A stretch of 64,000 bases of DNA from Acidimicrobiia bacterium (GTDB taxonomy: Bacteria; Actinomycetota; Acidimicrobiia; Acidimicrobiales; Acidimicrobilacustridaceae). The position numbers and the translations under genes are program-made. Positions 7,841 to 16,914 of the stretch are shown here, one piece after another. The DNA is taken from contig JAFIEP010000129.1 of NCBI GenBank assembly GCA_020832495.1, positions 62,001 to 126,000 of the forward strand. Direction: 5' to 3'. A model generated the notes under the pieces. That model worked only from the letters and a program-made list of their open reading frames with translations. It ran no database searches and was not told where the DNA came from. Position 1 is the first letter of the stretch; every line of letters starts with the position of its first letter.

Positions 7841-8674
7841 ATGACTTTCGTCTCGAACGACGGCGCCAGCCTGCTGCGCCCCGAAGATGTCGGCACCCTG
7901 CTGGTGCAACCGGTGCAGCGTGCATCGGTGGCCATGTCGGTGTCCGAAGTGATCTTCACCGACTCGGCCGAGTTCCGAGTCCCTGTCGTCACCGACGACG
8001 CCACCGCCGGGTGGACCCCCGAGGGCGAGGAGATCACGCCCAGCAAGCCCGAGACCGACGAGGAGCTTGTGAAGCCGGCGAAGGTCGCTGGTCTGACCAT
8101 CGTGTCCCGCGAGTTGGCCGAGGACTCGAGCCCTGCCGCTGCCTCGGTGATCGGTGAATCCCTGGCCCGTGACATCGCCCGCAAGATCGACGCCGCCTTC
8201 TTCGGCAACGAGAGCCCACCCGCCCCGAGCGGCCTCGAGTCGCTGGCCGACGTGGACGACGTTGACGGAGACCTCGACTCCCTCGACGTGTTCGCCGAGG
8301 CCATCGCCGCCGCCGAGAACGTCGGTGCAACCCTCGGTGCGTTCGTCGCCAACCCCGCAGACGCCCTCGCCCTCGCCGTGCTCAAGGACCAGGACGAGAG
8401 CGTCAGGCCGTTGCTGTCGGCCGATCCGACCGAACCGACCCGCCGGGCCCCGTACGGCGTCCCCCTCTGGGTGTCGCCTGCCGTGACCGCCGGGACCATC
8501 TGGGGCATCCCGTCGGGACGCACCATGGTCGTGGTCCGCACCGACACCCGCATCGACGTGTCGGAGGACGCCTACTTCAGCTCCGACCGCCTCGCCGTCC
8601 GAGCCACCATGCGGGTCGGGTTCGCCTTCCCCCACGAAGAGGCCATCGTCGCCATCAACGTCGGCGGCAGTTGA
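7841..8674 (+). CDS. HK97-fold phage major capsid protein
   Basis: 277 residues. The N-terminal arm (SLLRPEDVGTLLVQPVQRASVAM), the PVVTDDATAGWTPEGEEI segment, the long helix region SRELAEDSSPAAASVIGESLARDIARKIDAAFF and the C-terminal GVPLWVSPAV...DVSEDAYFSSDRLAVRATMRVGF strands are the standard landmarks of the HK97-type shell protein. It lacks the extra N-terminal delta domain because a separate scaffold is encoded upstream. It would self-assemble into the icosahedral head. It is notable that no portal or terminase genes surround it, so packaging would depend on another phage. Confidence 0.9.
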   Translation: MTFVSNDGASLLRPEDVGTLLVQPVQRASVAMSVSEVIFTDSAEFRVPVVTDDATAGWTPEGEEITPSKPETDEELVKPAKVAGLTIVSRELAEDSSPAAASVIGESLARDIARKIDAAFFGNESPPAPSGLESLADVDDVDGDLDSLDVFAEAIAAAENVGATLGAFVANPADALALAVLKDQDESVRPLLSADPTEPTRRAPYGVPLWVSPAVTAGTIWGIPSGRTMVVVRTDTRIDVSEDAYFSSDRLAVRATMRVGFAFPHEEAIVAINVGGS

Positions 8675-8734
8675 TTTCCCGAGCCACGGGAAAACGGTGG
8701 CCCCCCTCTCCGTGGCAAGAGGGGGGTCACCACC
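8675..8734 (+). terminator. Two successive hairpins after the capsid gene
   Basis: TTTCCCG-agcca-CGGGAAA at 8675-8693 starts directly after the stop. A second stem at 8696-8734 (GGTGG and CCCCCCTCT with AGAGGGGGG and CCACC) follows. Together they make a strong transcription terminator or an RNA-protecting structure at the end of the structural module. Up to 8837 the DNA is a C-rich tract with repeated CCACCCCC and no gene. Confidence 0.7.
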
Positions 8735-8837
8735 TCACCCCCACCCCCGGCAGGTGGACCCCACCCCCATGTGGCAGGCCCCACCCCACCCCCAGGTGGG
8801 AGCCACGGCAAGCCGACGGCAACGAGGACACAACAAC

Positions 8838-9209
8838 GTGACCAACACGACCACGAACACGATGCAGTCGGTGGCCATGGCCACCCTGACCGCCCTCGCC
8901 GCCAGCATCATCCTCGGCGCACTGCTGCGCAGGTGGAACCGAACAGAGCACACCGCAACCGCTCAACACACCAGCAACACAGCCGGCAAACGACCGAGCG
9001 AAACGCCAGCAACGGCAACGGATCGCGCCAACGGCAACCGACCGAGCACCAGCCACCGCACCCCCAGGGGGGATGACCCCCGCCCCGCCCCGCTGACAAC
9101 CTGGTCGGTCATAGCGTCAAATCTCTCCCCACCAGTTTCGGGGGGCGAACCTGCGCCCACCTGGCAGCCCTCCACGGCGTCGGTTTCGGGGGGTGTGACC
9201 GGTGAGTGA
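8838..9209 (+). CDS. Small membrane protein with disordered tail
   Basis: About 123 residues from the GTG at 8838. A single transmembrane helix (SVAMATLTALAASIILGALL, about 10-29) is followed by RRWNR and a long polar Thr/Asn/Pro/Ser-rich tail. It overlaps the WhiB-like gene by eight bases, so it is probably translated with it. A holin-like, surface or anchoring role is conceivable; the sequence has no other recognisable motif. Confidence 0.5.
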   Translation: MTNTTTNTMQSVAMATLTALAASIILGALLRRWNRTEHTATAQHTSNTAGKRPSETPATATDRANGNRPSTSHRTPRGDDPRPAPLTTWSVIASNLSPPVSGGEPAPTWQPSTASVSGGVTGE

Positions 9210-9588
9210 ACGGCGTGGTGCGTCGGCGGAGCGGGAGGCCCGAGCGGCTGCCGGGCTCGCCGCCCAGCTCGATGAGCGAGGGCAGGCGGAGGCCGCTGCA
9301 CTCCACCGTGCTCGAGCAGCCCAGGCGGAGCGGGACGCGTTCACGACGTTGATGGTCGGTGCCGACCTGCCGGATCTCATCCCGCCTCGCCCTCGGTGGC
9401 ACGCCGACGCTGCATGTCGTGGCAGGGGCGACTGGTTCGACCTGGCCGCACCCGACGCCAAAGCAATCTGTGGTGAGTGCCCGGTGAAGCAGGCGTGCGC
9501 TGACGACGGGATCGAGGAACCGGCTGGTGTGTGGGGCGGCATGTCCGAGCGGGACCGTCGGAAGTTGCGACGAGGCCGGGTCGCCTGA
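9202..9588 (+). CDS. WhiB-family iron-sulfur regulator
   Basis: 128 residues. The four cluster cysteines are Cys72, Cys90, Cys93 and Cys99 (pattern C...C-x2-C-x5-C), followed by the G[VI]WGG turn (109-113) and the basic SERDRRKLRR tail. Wbl proteins are actinobacterial [4Fe-4S] proteins that bind the principal sigma factor region 4 and steer promoter choice; phage copies can cause superinfection exclusion. The N-terminal 60 residues are an extra Ala/Arg/Glu-rich helix. The gene is last in the rightward operon of the element and is closed by a hairpin at 9602. Confidence 0.92.
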   Translation: MSERRGASAEREARAAAGLAAQLDERGQAEAAALHRARAAQAERDAFTTLMVGADLPDLIPPRPRWHADAACRGRGDWFDLAAPDAKAICGECPVKQACADDGIEEPAGVWGGMSERDRRKLRRGRVA

Positions 9589-9601
9589 CCGCAGACGCGA
9601 A

Positions 9602-9629
9602 ACGACCCCCAGCCTGAGCCGGGGGTCGT
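9602..9629. terminator. Bidirectional hairpin between convergent genes
   Basis: ACGACCCCC at 9602-9610 pairs with GGGGGTCGT at 9621-9629 around a ten-base loop. It lies between the WhiB-like gene and the leftward gene ending at 9652 and could stop transcription from both sides. Confidence 0.7.
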
Positions 9630-9651
9630 GACGCTGGTGCTGTCGGTGTGG

Positions 9652-9933
9652 TCAGCGGGTGACGGTGAACCCCCGAGACTCGACCTCGGCCACCAGGTGC
9701 TCATCGGCCACGTCCGACAGGTCCGGTCCGCCATCGGGAGTGAGTCCCGCCTTGAGCTGGTCGATCAAGTCCGACGCATCGGACCGCGTGATGTCGTAGC
9801 GGACATCGGGAGCGTTCCCGCGCTTGTCGGTCAACCCCGCCGCCATCGCCGCGTCCGATGCCGAGTCGAATCCGGCCCGCCGCGACAGCGTGGCGATGAG
9901 CTCTACCTGCTTGCTGGTCGGCTGAGTGCTCAT
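9652..9933 (-). CDS. Hypothetical element protein, 93 residues
   Basis: The start is MSTQPTSKQVELIATL at the ATG 9933, which overlaps the stop of the preceding gene (TCAT on the plus strand at 9930-9933). The short protein has a helical N-terminus (TSKQVELIATLSRRAGF), a middle part rich in Asp and a second helix (DASDLIDQLKAGL). It resembles the small TSKQ/TDKQ-type helical proteins seen in actinophages, but I cannot assign a function. It is co-transcribed with the 175-residue gene upstream. Confidence 0.6.
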   Translation of the reverse strand: MSTQPTSKQVELIATLSRRAGFDSASDAAMAAGLTDKRGNAPDVRYDITRSDASDLIDQLKAGLTPDGGPDLSDVADEHLVAEVESRGFTVTR

Positions 9934-10457
9934 GCTGTCCCCAGGATCTCGTTGCAGATGCGCCGCAGCTCCTCGAGGCACACCACCACGTCCTCGTGGT
10001 CACTGGTCCGCTCGTGGAACCGCACCGACCGACCGCCCTCGAAGAACCGGCCCGTCACCTGGCACCGCCAGGCGCCCTCGCGCCGCTCCACGATGGCCTG
10101 CCACGGCTGCGCCTCGTACAGCCGATAGTCCTCCTGCTCGCGCTTGCGCTTCGCGACGGCATCCTCGGGGAGATGGGCCAACACGGCGTTGAGCACGGTG
10201 GGATCGACCACCATGGCCAGCTCGATCTCGGCACGGCGCACCAGCACGTCGAGGTTGGTGCGCATCGAAGGGTCGAGCATGTCGGGGTTCTCGAAGGCGT
10301 AGAGCATGGTTCGTGCCCGCTCCACGGCCGCTTCGTAGTCGCCGTGGGCCGGGAGGATCGAGTCGAGCAGGTACTCGACGAAATCGTCCTTGTCGAAGCA
10401 CACCAGCCACTCGGCAAGCAGCTCCCGGGCGGTGTCGGTCGGTTCGGTGGTTTCCAT
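9930..10457 (-). CDS. Hypothetical element protein, 175 residues
   Basis: An intact acidic, mostly helical protein starting at the ATG 10457 with GGAGAG upstream. The C-terminal half contains WQAIVERREGAWRCQVTG and GRFFEGG, a small beta-rich segment. No family recognised. It is the first gene inside attR and is transcribed away from it. In many satellites this edge carries accessory genes that interfere with helper or competing phages, so it is a candidate for such a role by position only. Confidence 0.6.
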   Translation of the reverse strand: METTEPTDTARELLAEWLVCFDKDDFVEYLLDSILPAHGDYEAAVERARTMLYAFENPDMLDPSMRTNLDVLVRRAEIELAMVVDPTVLNAVLAHLPEDAVAKRKREQEDYRLYEAQPWQAIVERREGAWRCQVTGRFFEGGRSVRFHERTSDHEDVVVCLEELRRICNEILGTA

Positions 10458-10487
10458 GGTTGGTCTCTCCTGTGGTTGGGAGACACC

Positions 10488-10512
10488 CGTTGGTTACCTG
10501 GTTGGTTACCTC
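10488..10512 (+). repeat. Right arm-type integrase sites (tandem)
   Basis: Identical over 25 bases to 2122-2146: two GTTGGTTACCT units, 57 bases inside the attR core. Both copies lie inside the element and in the same orientation, as expected of integrase arm sites carried by the excised circle. Confidence 0.7.
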
Positions 10513-10569
10513 ACCGACGTTTCGCTGTCGGTGAGGCTACCCGCACCCTGCCTGACCTGGTGTTTTGTA

Positions 10570-10617
10570 GCTCCGGGGGTGGGGCTCGAACCCACGACAT
10601 TCTGATTAACAGTCAGA
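10570..10617. repeat. attR core within tRNA-Asn
   Basis: The 48-bp match with attL ends after the 5' strand of the anticodon stem. Bases 10618-10643 (D arm and acceptor 5' strand) are host DNA. The element therefore supplied a new 3' part and kept the tRNA intact. Confidence 0.93.
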
Positions 10618-10643
10618 CGCTCTGCCGGCTGAGCTACCCCGGA
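10571..10643 (-). tRNA. tRNA-Asn (GTT)
   Basis: 73 bases fold into a full cloverleaf on the minus strand: acceptor TCCGGGG/CCCCGGA, D arm GCTC...GAGC, anticodon stem TCTGA/TCAGA with loop CTGTTAA (anticodon GTT), T stem GTGGG/CCCAC with TTCGAGC, and discriminator G. CCA is not encoded. It is the integration target of the element to its left. Confidence 0.96.
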
Positions 10644-10757
10644 AGGTGTCGTTGCAGGATAGCAGTGGCACTCGGTCGCCCCGAACTCCGATCTGCGGCC
10701 GGCGCCCCCGTCCGGTGCCTCGCCTGACACGACGTGGACGAAGGGCGGCTCGTGCGC

Positions 10758-10763
10758 TACAAA
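10758..10763 (+). promoter_or_regulatory. -10 box of the 10770 gene
   Basis: TACAAA lies six bases before the ATG at 10770, so the message is probably leaderless. The -35 region is weak (GTGGAC at 10734-10739). Confidence 0.4.
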
Positions 10764-10769
10764 GCACCT

Positions 10770-11090
10770 ATGCGTGCCAAGACCGGTCTGTTCGTGGGCC
10801 TCGCCGTCGGCTACTACTTCGGGGCCAAGGCTGGTCGGGAGCGCTACGAGCAGCTCGATGCCACGTTGCGCCGCATCCGCCGCCACCCCCGAGTGGCGGG
10901 GACCGTCGCCGAGGTCGACGTGCGTGTCCGTCCGCACCTCGAGCGGACCCTGCTCGTGGTGGACGACGCCGTCCCCGGACTGTGCGACACCTTGGGCATC
11001 GCGGTGCCGAAGGAGGCGACCCCTGACTGGGGCGTCCCCACCTGGGTGAGCGACGAATCGTCGGAGGACGAGCCAGAACCCTGGCGGTGA
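10770..11090 (+). CDS. YtxH-like small envelope protein
   Basis: 106 residues from the ATG at 10770. The opening MRAKTGLFVGLAVGYYFGAKAG is a short glycine-rich membrane helix followed by basic residues (RERYEQL), the build of actinobacterial YtxH-like proteins encoded beside housekeeping genes. The rest is soluble and ends in an acidic tail (SSEDEPEP). The function of the family is not known; membrane association is inferred from the helix. It converges on rpoD. Confidence 0.6.
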   Translation: MRAKTGLFVGLAVGYYFGAKAGRERYEQLDATLRRIRRHPRVAGTVAEVDVRVRPHLERTLLVVDDAVPGLCDTLGIAVPKEATPDWGVPTWVSDESSEDEPEPWR

Positions 11091-11115
11091 ACAGGGCTCG
11101 ACCGTCCGGAGCGGG

Positions 11116-12414
11116 TTACTCGACGTCGAGGTAGTCGCGCAGCTTCTGGCTGCGGTGCGGGTGACGCAGCTTGGCCAGGGTCTTCGACTCGATCTGGCGG
11201 ATGCGTTCGCGAGTGACCCCGAAGCGTTTGCCGACCTCCTCGAGGGTGTGGGCCTGGCCGTCGTCGAGCCCGAACCGCATGCGCACCACCGCCCTCTCCC
11301 GCTCGTTCAGGCCCTCGAGTGCTTCCTCGAGGGTGTCGGTGAGCATCTTGCGGGCGGCCATGTCGGCGGGAGCATCGGCCTGCTTGTCCTCGATGAAGTC
11401 CGCCAGGTTGGTGTCCTCCTCGTCGCCGACCGGGGAGTCGAGCGACAGGGGTTCCTGGCTGATCCTCAGGATCTCTCGGACCCGCTCGGGGGTCATGTCG
11501 ACCCGCTCGGCCAGTTCCTCGACAGTGGGCTCGCGCTCGAGCCCCTGCTGCATCTCCCGCTGCACCCGCTGCACCCGGTTCATCGACTCGACCATGTGTA
11601 CCGGGATGCGGATCGTGCGGGCCTGGTCGGCAATGGCCCGGGTGATGGCCTGGCGGATCCACCAGGTGGCGTAGGTGGAGAACTTGAACCCCTTGGTGTG
11701 ATCGAACTTCTCGACCGCACGCATCAGCCCCAGGTTGCCTTCCTGCACCAGGTCGAGCAGATGCAGACCGCGCCCGTTGTAGCGCTTGGCGATCGACACC
11801 ACGAGGCGGAGATTGGCCTGGGTCAACTCGGCCTTCGCCTCCTTGCCGTCGCGCACGTCGGCGACCAAACGACGACGTTCATCGGGGTCGAGCCGGTGAA
11901 GTTCGTCGGTGGCCTGCAGATCCATGATGCGCGCAGCAGCCGTGGCACCCACCTCGATGCGCTTGGCCAGCTCGACCTCCTCGGCGGCGTCGAGGAGCGA
12001 CACCTGACCGATCTCCTTCAGGTACAACCGCACCGGGTCGGCACTTCCGCCGGATGTCGAGCCAGCGCTGAGACCCCGGCCGTTGCGACCGGCCCGCGAC
12101 CTGCTCCGCACCCTCGGGGCTCGTTCCCCCTCGAGGTCGGCCAGGAACCGGTCGTCCACGAGGTCCAGGACCACGGCGTTCACCTTCCCGGGCTCGCGCT
12201 CGTCAACCGTCACTTCGGCGTCGCTCGTCCGCGCCGCGTCGGCCCGTCGAGGAGCGCTGCCTTCTGGCTCGTCGGTTGTCCCGTCCTCCACCGTCACCTC
12301 CGCAGTGGGTGCCGCAGCGGGCTCGATCAGCGGTATGTCGCTGGCACCACTCGGTCGCTCGGCATCCCCCGGACCGTCACCCTCCCGGGACAGCACCCCC
12401 ATGCCCTCGGTCAT
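11116..12414 (-). CDS. rpoD: Principal RNA polymerase sigma factor (RpoD/SigA)
   Basis: 432 residues from the ATG at 12414, which overlaps the dnaG stop by four bases. It recruits core polymerase to housekeeping promoters. An acidic disordered N-terminus is followed by region 1.2/2 ([13 protein letters not shown], then the [16 protein letters not shown]-type core, [13 protein letters not shown] for -10 recognition and melting), region 3 and region 4 ([21 protein letters not shown], the -35 helix-turn-helix). The longer frame upstream to 12504 lies inside dnaG and is rejected. dnaG-rpoD is the ancient macromolecular-synthesis arrangement. This is the factor that a WhiB-like protein from the left element would be expected to contact. 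Confidence 0.95.
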   Translation of the reverse strand: MTEGMGVLSREGDGPGDAERPSGASDIPLIEPAAAPTAEVTVEDGTTDEPEGSAPRRADAARTSDAEVTVDEREPGKVNAVVLDLVDDRFLADLEGERAPRVRSRSRAGRNGRGLSAGSTSGGSADPVRLYLKEIGQVSLLDAAEEVELAKRIEVGATAAARIMDLQATDELHRLDPDERRRLVADVRDGKEAKAELTQANLRLVVSIAKRYNGRGLHLLDLVQEGNLGLMRAVEKFDHTKGFKFSTYATWWIRQAITRAIADQARTIRIPVHMVESMNRVQRVQREMQQGLEREPTVEELAERVDMTPERVREILRISQEPLSLDSPVGDEEDTNLADFIEDKQADAPADMAARKMLTDTLEEALEGLNERERAVVRMRFGLDDGQAHTLEEVGKRFGVTRERIRQIESKTLAKLRHPHRSQKLRDYLDVE

Positions 12415-14267
12415 GCTGTCTCCTCGAACCGGTCTGCCAGCCAGACTAGCAAGCTGCTCAGGGCTGCCGATCCCGCGTCCGGATCGCGCAGTTCTTCGGA
12501 CCAACGCTTGAGGTCGACCAGGTCGGCGGCGTACACGAGTGGATCATCGGCATGAGAGGCCCCGTACCGAAGCGCGTCGATCGCTCGCTGCGCCGCCGCC
12601 TCGACCAACCGAGCCACGACGTCGTCGGTTTCGGCGCCACTCTGCTCGGTGGCGACCTGCCGGAGCAGGTCGGCGACTGGGTCGTCCACACCCGCTGGTG
12701 GACCCGCCTCGAGACTCGCCGGTGGGTCGTCGCCCTGCCCGGGCGGCGGAGCGAGGTCGTCGAGCGCAGCGCGCACCGACCCGTCGTGGCGTTGCAGCAC
12801 CTCGTACACGGCGCGGGCACGCTCGTCGCTGAACAGACAGGGATGCAGCGCTGGGGCCAACGATGCGAAGTCGGCGACCAACAGCCGCAGCGCCTCACGT
12901 TCGGGTCCGGGCACCGACGCCCGCTCGAGCCGCCGCCCGCCCACAGCGCCTCGAGCGTCAGTGGCGGCGGGGCCACCACGCCCGCCGCCCGAGCGACGGC
13001 CCCGGCTCATCGACCGCAGCCGGTCGGGGTCGAGCCGTGTGCGGGAGGCCACCGTCATCAGGTACTCGTCACGCACCAGCTCGCTCGGATGCTCGGAAAT
13101 GACCACCATCGCCGCCTCGGCAGTCTGCGCTCGGCCTTCGGGGGTGTCCAACCGCCCGGCGTCGAGGACTCGTTGCACCCGGAACCCCAAGAAGGGCAGC
13201 GCGTCGTTCACGGCACGCCGCAACGCCTCGGGGTCCGAGCGTGCCAGATCACCCGGGTCGCTGCCGGCGGGGAGCCGAGCCACTGCCACGTCGAGCTCGA
13301 ACTGACGCTCCCAGGCGTAGATCCGTTCGGCGGCGTGCTGCCCGGCGGCATCTGCGTCGAAGGCCAATACCACCCGCCGGGCGAAACTCCGCAACGTGCG
13401 GACATGGTCCTCGGTCAGTGCCGTGCCACAGGTGGCCACCGCCCGGTTCATGCCGACGGCAGCGAAGCCGATCACGTCGGTGTAGCCCTCGCACACGATG
13501 GCTTCGTCGGCAGCCACGATGTCGCCCTTTGCCCAGTGCAGGCCGTAGAGCACCCGGCTCTTGTGGTACAGCACCCCGTCAGGTGAATTGATGTACTTGC
13601 GGGGATCCTCACCGGGCATGGCGCGGCCACCGAAGCCCACCGGTTTCCCTCCGGCGTCGAAGATGGGGAACATGATGCGGCCCCGGAAGGCGTCGGTCTG
13701 ACCGCCCCAGTTGTTGAGCCGTCCCAACCCGGCCTCGACGAACACGTCGTCGGGCAACCGCAACGCCTTGGCCAGCGCATCCCACGACTGCGGCGCCCAC
13801 CCGAGCTTGTAGGTGCGCACCTCGTCGCCGGTCACGCCCCGGGACCGCAGGTAGGCACGGGCCGGTCCGGCGTCGGCACCGTTCAGCAACCGCCGGTGGT
13901 AGAAGTCCACCGCACGTTCCACGGCGTCGTGCAGCTTGGAGCGACGCCGTCGCCCCTCGCTCTCGGCCACGTCGGTGTAGCGCAGGGTCATCCCGGCGGT
14001 GGCTGCCAGTTTCTCGACCGCACCGACGAAGTCGAGATGCTCGATCTCCCGGATGAAGGTGATCACGTCGCCCTTGGCCCCACAGCCGAAGCAGTAGTAC
14101 AGACCGTCCTCGCGGTTCACCGAGAACGAGGGCGACTTCTCGGCGTGGAACGGGCACAGTCCCTGCCAGCGCCGCCCCACCCGCCGCAGCTGGACGTGCT
14201 CGCCGATGACCGAGACGATGTCAGCGCGCTCTCTCAGCGTGGCGATGTCCTCGTCGACGATGCCCAT
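12411..14267 (-). CDS. dnaG: DNA primase DnaG
   Basis: 618 residues, the normal length. It makes RNA primers at the replication fork. The CHC2 zinc finger is Cys38, His41, Cys59 and Cys62 (CPFH...CFGC). The Toprim core follows, with [12 protein letters not shown] and its catalytic Glu, and LAFDADAAG for the Asp-x-Asp metal site. The C-terminal DnaB-binding region (about 430-618) is rich in Arg, Ala and Asp and poorly conserved. The ATG at 14267 gives the standard [18 protein letters not shown] start. Translationally coupled to rpoD. Confidence 0.96.
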   Translation of the reverse strand: MGIVDEDIATLRERADIVSVIGEHVQLRRVGRRWQGLCPFHAEKSPSFSVNREDGLYYCFGCGAKGDVITFIREIEHLDFVGAVEKLAATAGMTLRYTDVAESEGRRRRSKLHDAVERAVDFYHRRLLNGADAGPARAYLRSRGVTGDEVRTYKLGWAPQSWDALAKALRLPDDVFVEAGLGRLNNWGGQTDAFRGRIMFPIFDAGGKPVGFGGRAMPGEDPRKYINSPDGVLYHKSRVLYGLHWAKGDIVAADEAIVCEGYTDVIGFAAVGMNRAVATCGTALTEDHVRTLRSFARRVVLAFDADAAGQHAAERIYAWERQFELDVAVARLPAGSDPGDLARSDPEALRRAVNDALPFLGFRVQRVLDAGRLDTPEGRAQTAEAAMVVISEHPSELVRDEYLMTVASRTRLDPDRLRSMSRGRRSGGGRGGPAATDARGAVGGRRLERASVPGPEREALRLLVADFASLAPALHPCLFSDERARAVYEVLQRHDGSVRAALDDLAPPPGQGDDPPASLEAGPPAGVDDPVADLLRQVATEQSGAETDDVVARLVEAAAQRAIDALRYGASHADDPLVYAADLVDLKRWSEELRDPDAGSAALSSLLVWLADRFEETA

Positions 14268-14310
14268 CCGTGGGGACCTCCCACCGAACGCTACCAGCGC
14301 TGCTGTGGCG

Positions 14311-15962
<1,652 letters not shown>

Positions 15963-15966
<4 letters not shown>

Positions 15967-16835
15967 CCGCCCGCTTCCTCGTCGGCGCGGTCCGCTGGTG
16001 TGGCCGGGAGTCGAGCCCGCAGGCTGTAGAGCAGGGGGATGCGCGGCGACCCGGCGGGCAGCCGGTAGGTGCCGTCGACCTGGCGCTCGAGGAACGGCCA
16101 CCGCTGCCAGAGGGTGACATCCCGTTCGGCCAGCAACTCCACCTGCAACCCGGCAGCCACCACGGCGGTGACGACGTCGCCGATGGGGTGTGTCCACTCC
16201 CAGGTCACGTTGTGCAGCGTGCCGTCGCCGCCATCGGTGTAGGTACCGTCCACCTCGTAGCGGGTGCCGTCGGGGCGGGTGAAGTAGTCCTCGGTGACCA
16301 CCAGCGCGTCCTCGGCCAGCATGTCGGTGAAGGGGTGGAACTCACACAGGTAGAGCATGCCACCCGGTCGGAGGAGAGACGCGACCACCTCGGCCCAGCG
16401 CCACACGTCGGGGAGCCACACCAGTGCGCCGATCCCGGTGTACACAACGTCCGCGCTGGCCGGCTCCACCACCTCTGCTGCCCGGTAGACGTCGGCCTCC
16501 ACGAATCGGGCGTCAAGCCCCAGGCGGGCGGCCAATGCCTGCGCCTCGGCGATGGCCGCCGCCGAGAAGTCGAGCCCGGTGACGTGCGCGCCTCGCCGAG
16601 CCCACGACAGCGTGTCCTGGCCGAAGTGACACTGCAGGTGCACCAGGTCCAGGCCGGCCACATCGCCGACGTCATCGACCTCGAACGGTCGCAGGGAACA
16701 ACGCCCCGCCACGAAGCCCTCGACGTCGTAGTACTCGGACGCCAGGTGGATGGGAACCCGTTCCTCCCAGGCCGTCCGGTTCACCACCAACCGTTCGTCC
16801 ACGGTCCGGCACCCTACCGGGCCGGCAACGCCCAC
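15963..16835 (-). CDS. Class I SAM-dependent methyltransferase
   Basis: 290 residues (possibly 279 if the GTG near 16802 is used). Motif I reads LDLVHLQCHFGQDTLSWARRGAHVTGLDFS (about 65-95), with acidic residue Asp in GLDFS for SAM and the post-motif DARFVEADVY. The conserved FHPFTDML and WEWTHPIGDVV segments place it in the Methyltransf_11/25 group found widely in actinobacteria. The substrate is not known. It is coupled to the PPDK-like gene by a four-base overlap. Confidence 0.82.
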
Positions 16836-16914
16836 GACGGCTGTCGCCGCGTCGAGGAGCCCGTCGGCGATCGACGCCCCGGACAGGCGCCCCGGGCAGG
16901 CGCTCAGGTAGGGC

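Larger units (their letters stand above)
1973..10617. mobile_element. Integrated capsid-encoding satellite-like element in tRNA-Asn
   Basis: Two identical 48-bp sequences (1973-2020 and 10570-10617) bound this segment; the right copy forms the 3' two thirds of an intact tRNA-Asn. One unit is about 8597 bp. Inside, in order, are a tyrosine integrase, a zinc-finger protein, an excisionase, primase-polymerase, a P-loop ATPase, a Cys-rich protein, a scaffold-like protein, an HK97-type major capsid protein, a membrane peptide, a WhiB-like protein and two leftward hypothetical genes. I find no terminase, portal, head-tail connector, tail, endolysin or obvious lysis cassette. This matches the pattern of a phage satellite that brings its own capsid, and less well a decayed prophage, because all frames are intact and tightly coupled. 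Confidence 0.88.

Noticed and set aside
8697-8837. N-terminal extension of the small membrane protein
   Set aside because: This stretch is terminator hairpin and C-rich repeat DNA; the frame there is an accident of composition.
11155-12555. 466-codon open frame opposite rpoD
   Set aside because: It is a mirror frame of the sigma factor gene caused by high GC codon use; it has no family features.
15967-16197. N-terminal extension of the PPDK-like protein
   Set aside because: The extra residues are Arg/Gly-rich, lie inside the methyltransferase gene and contain no ATP-grasp motif; a coupled GTG at 15966 explains the start.
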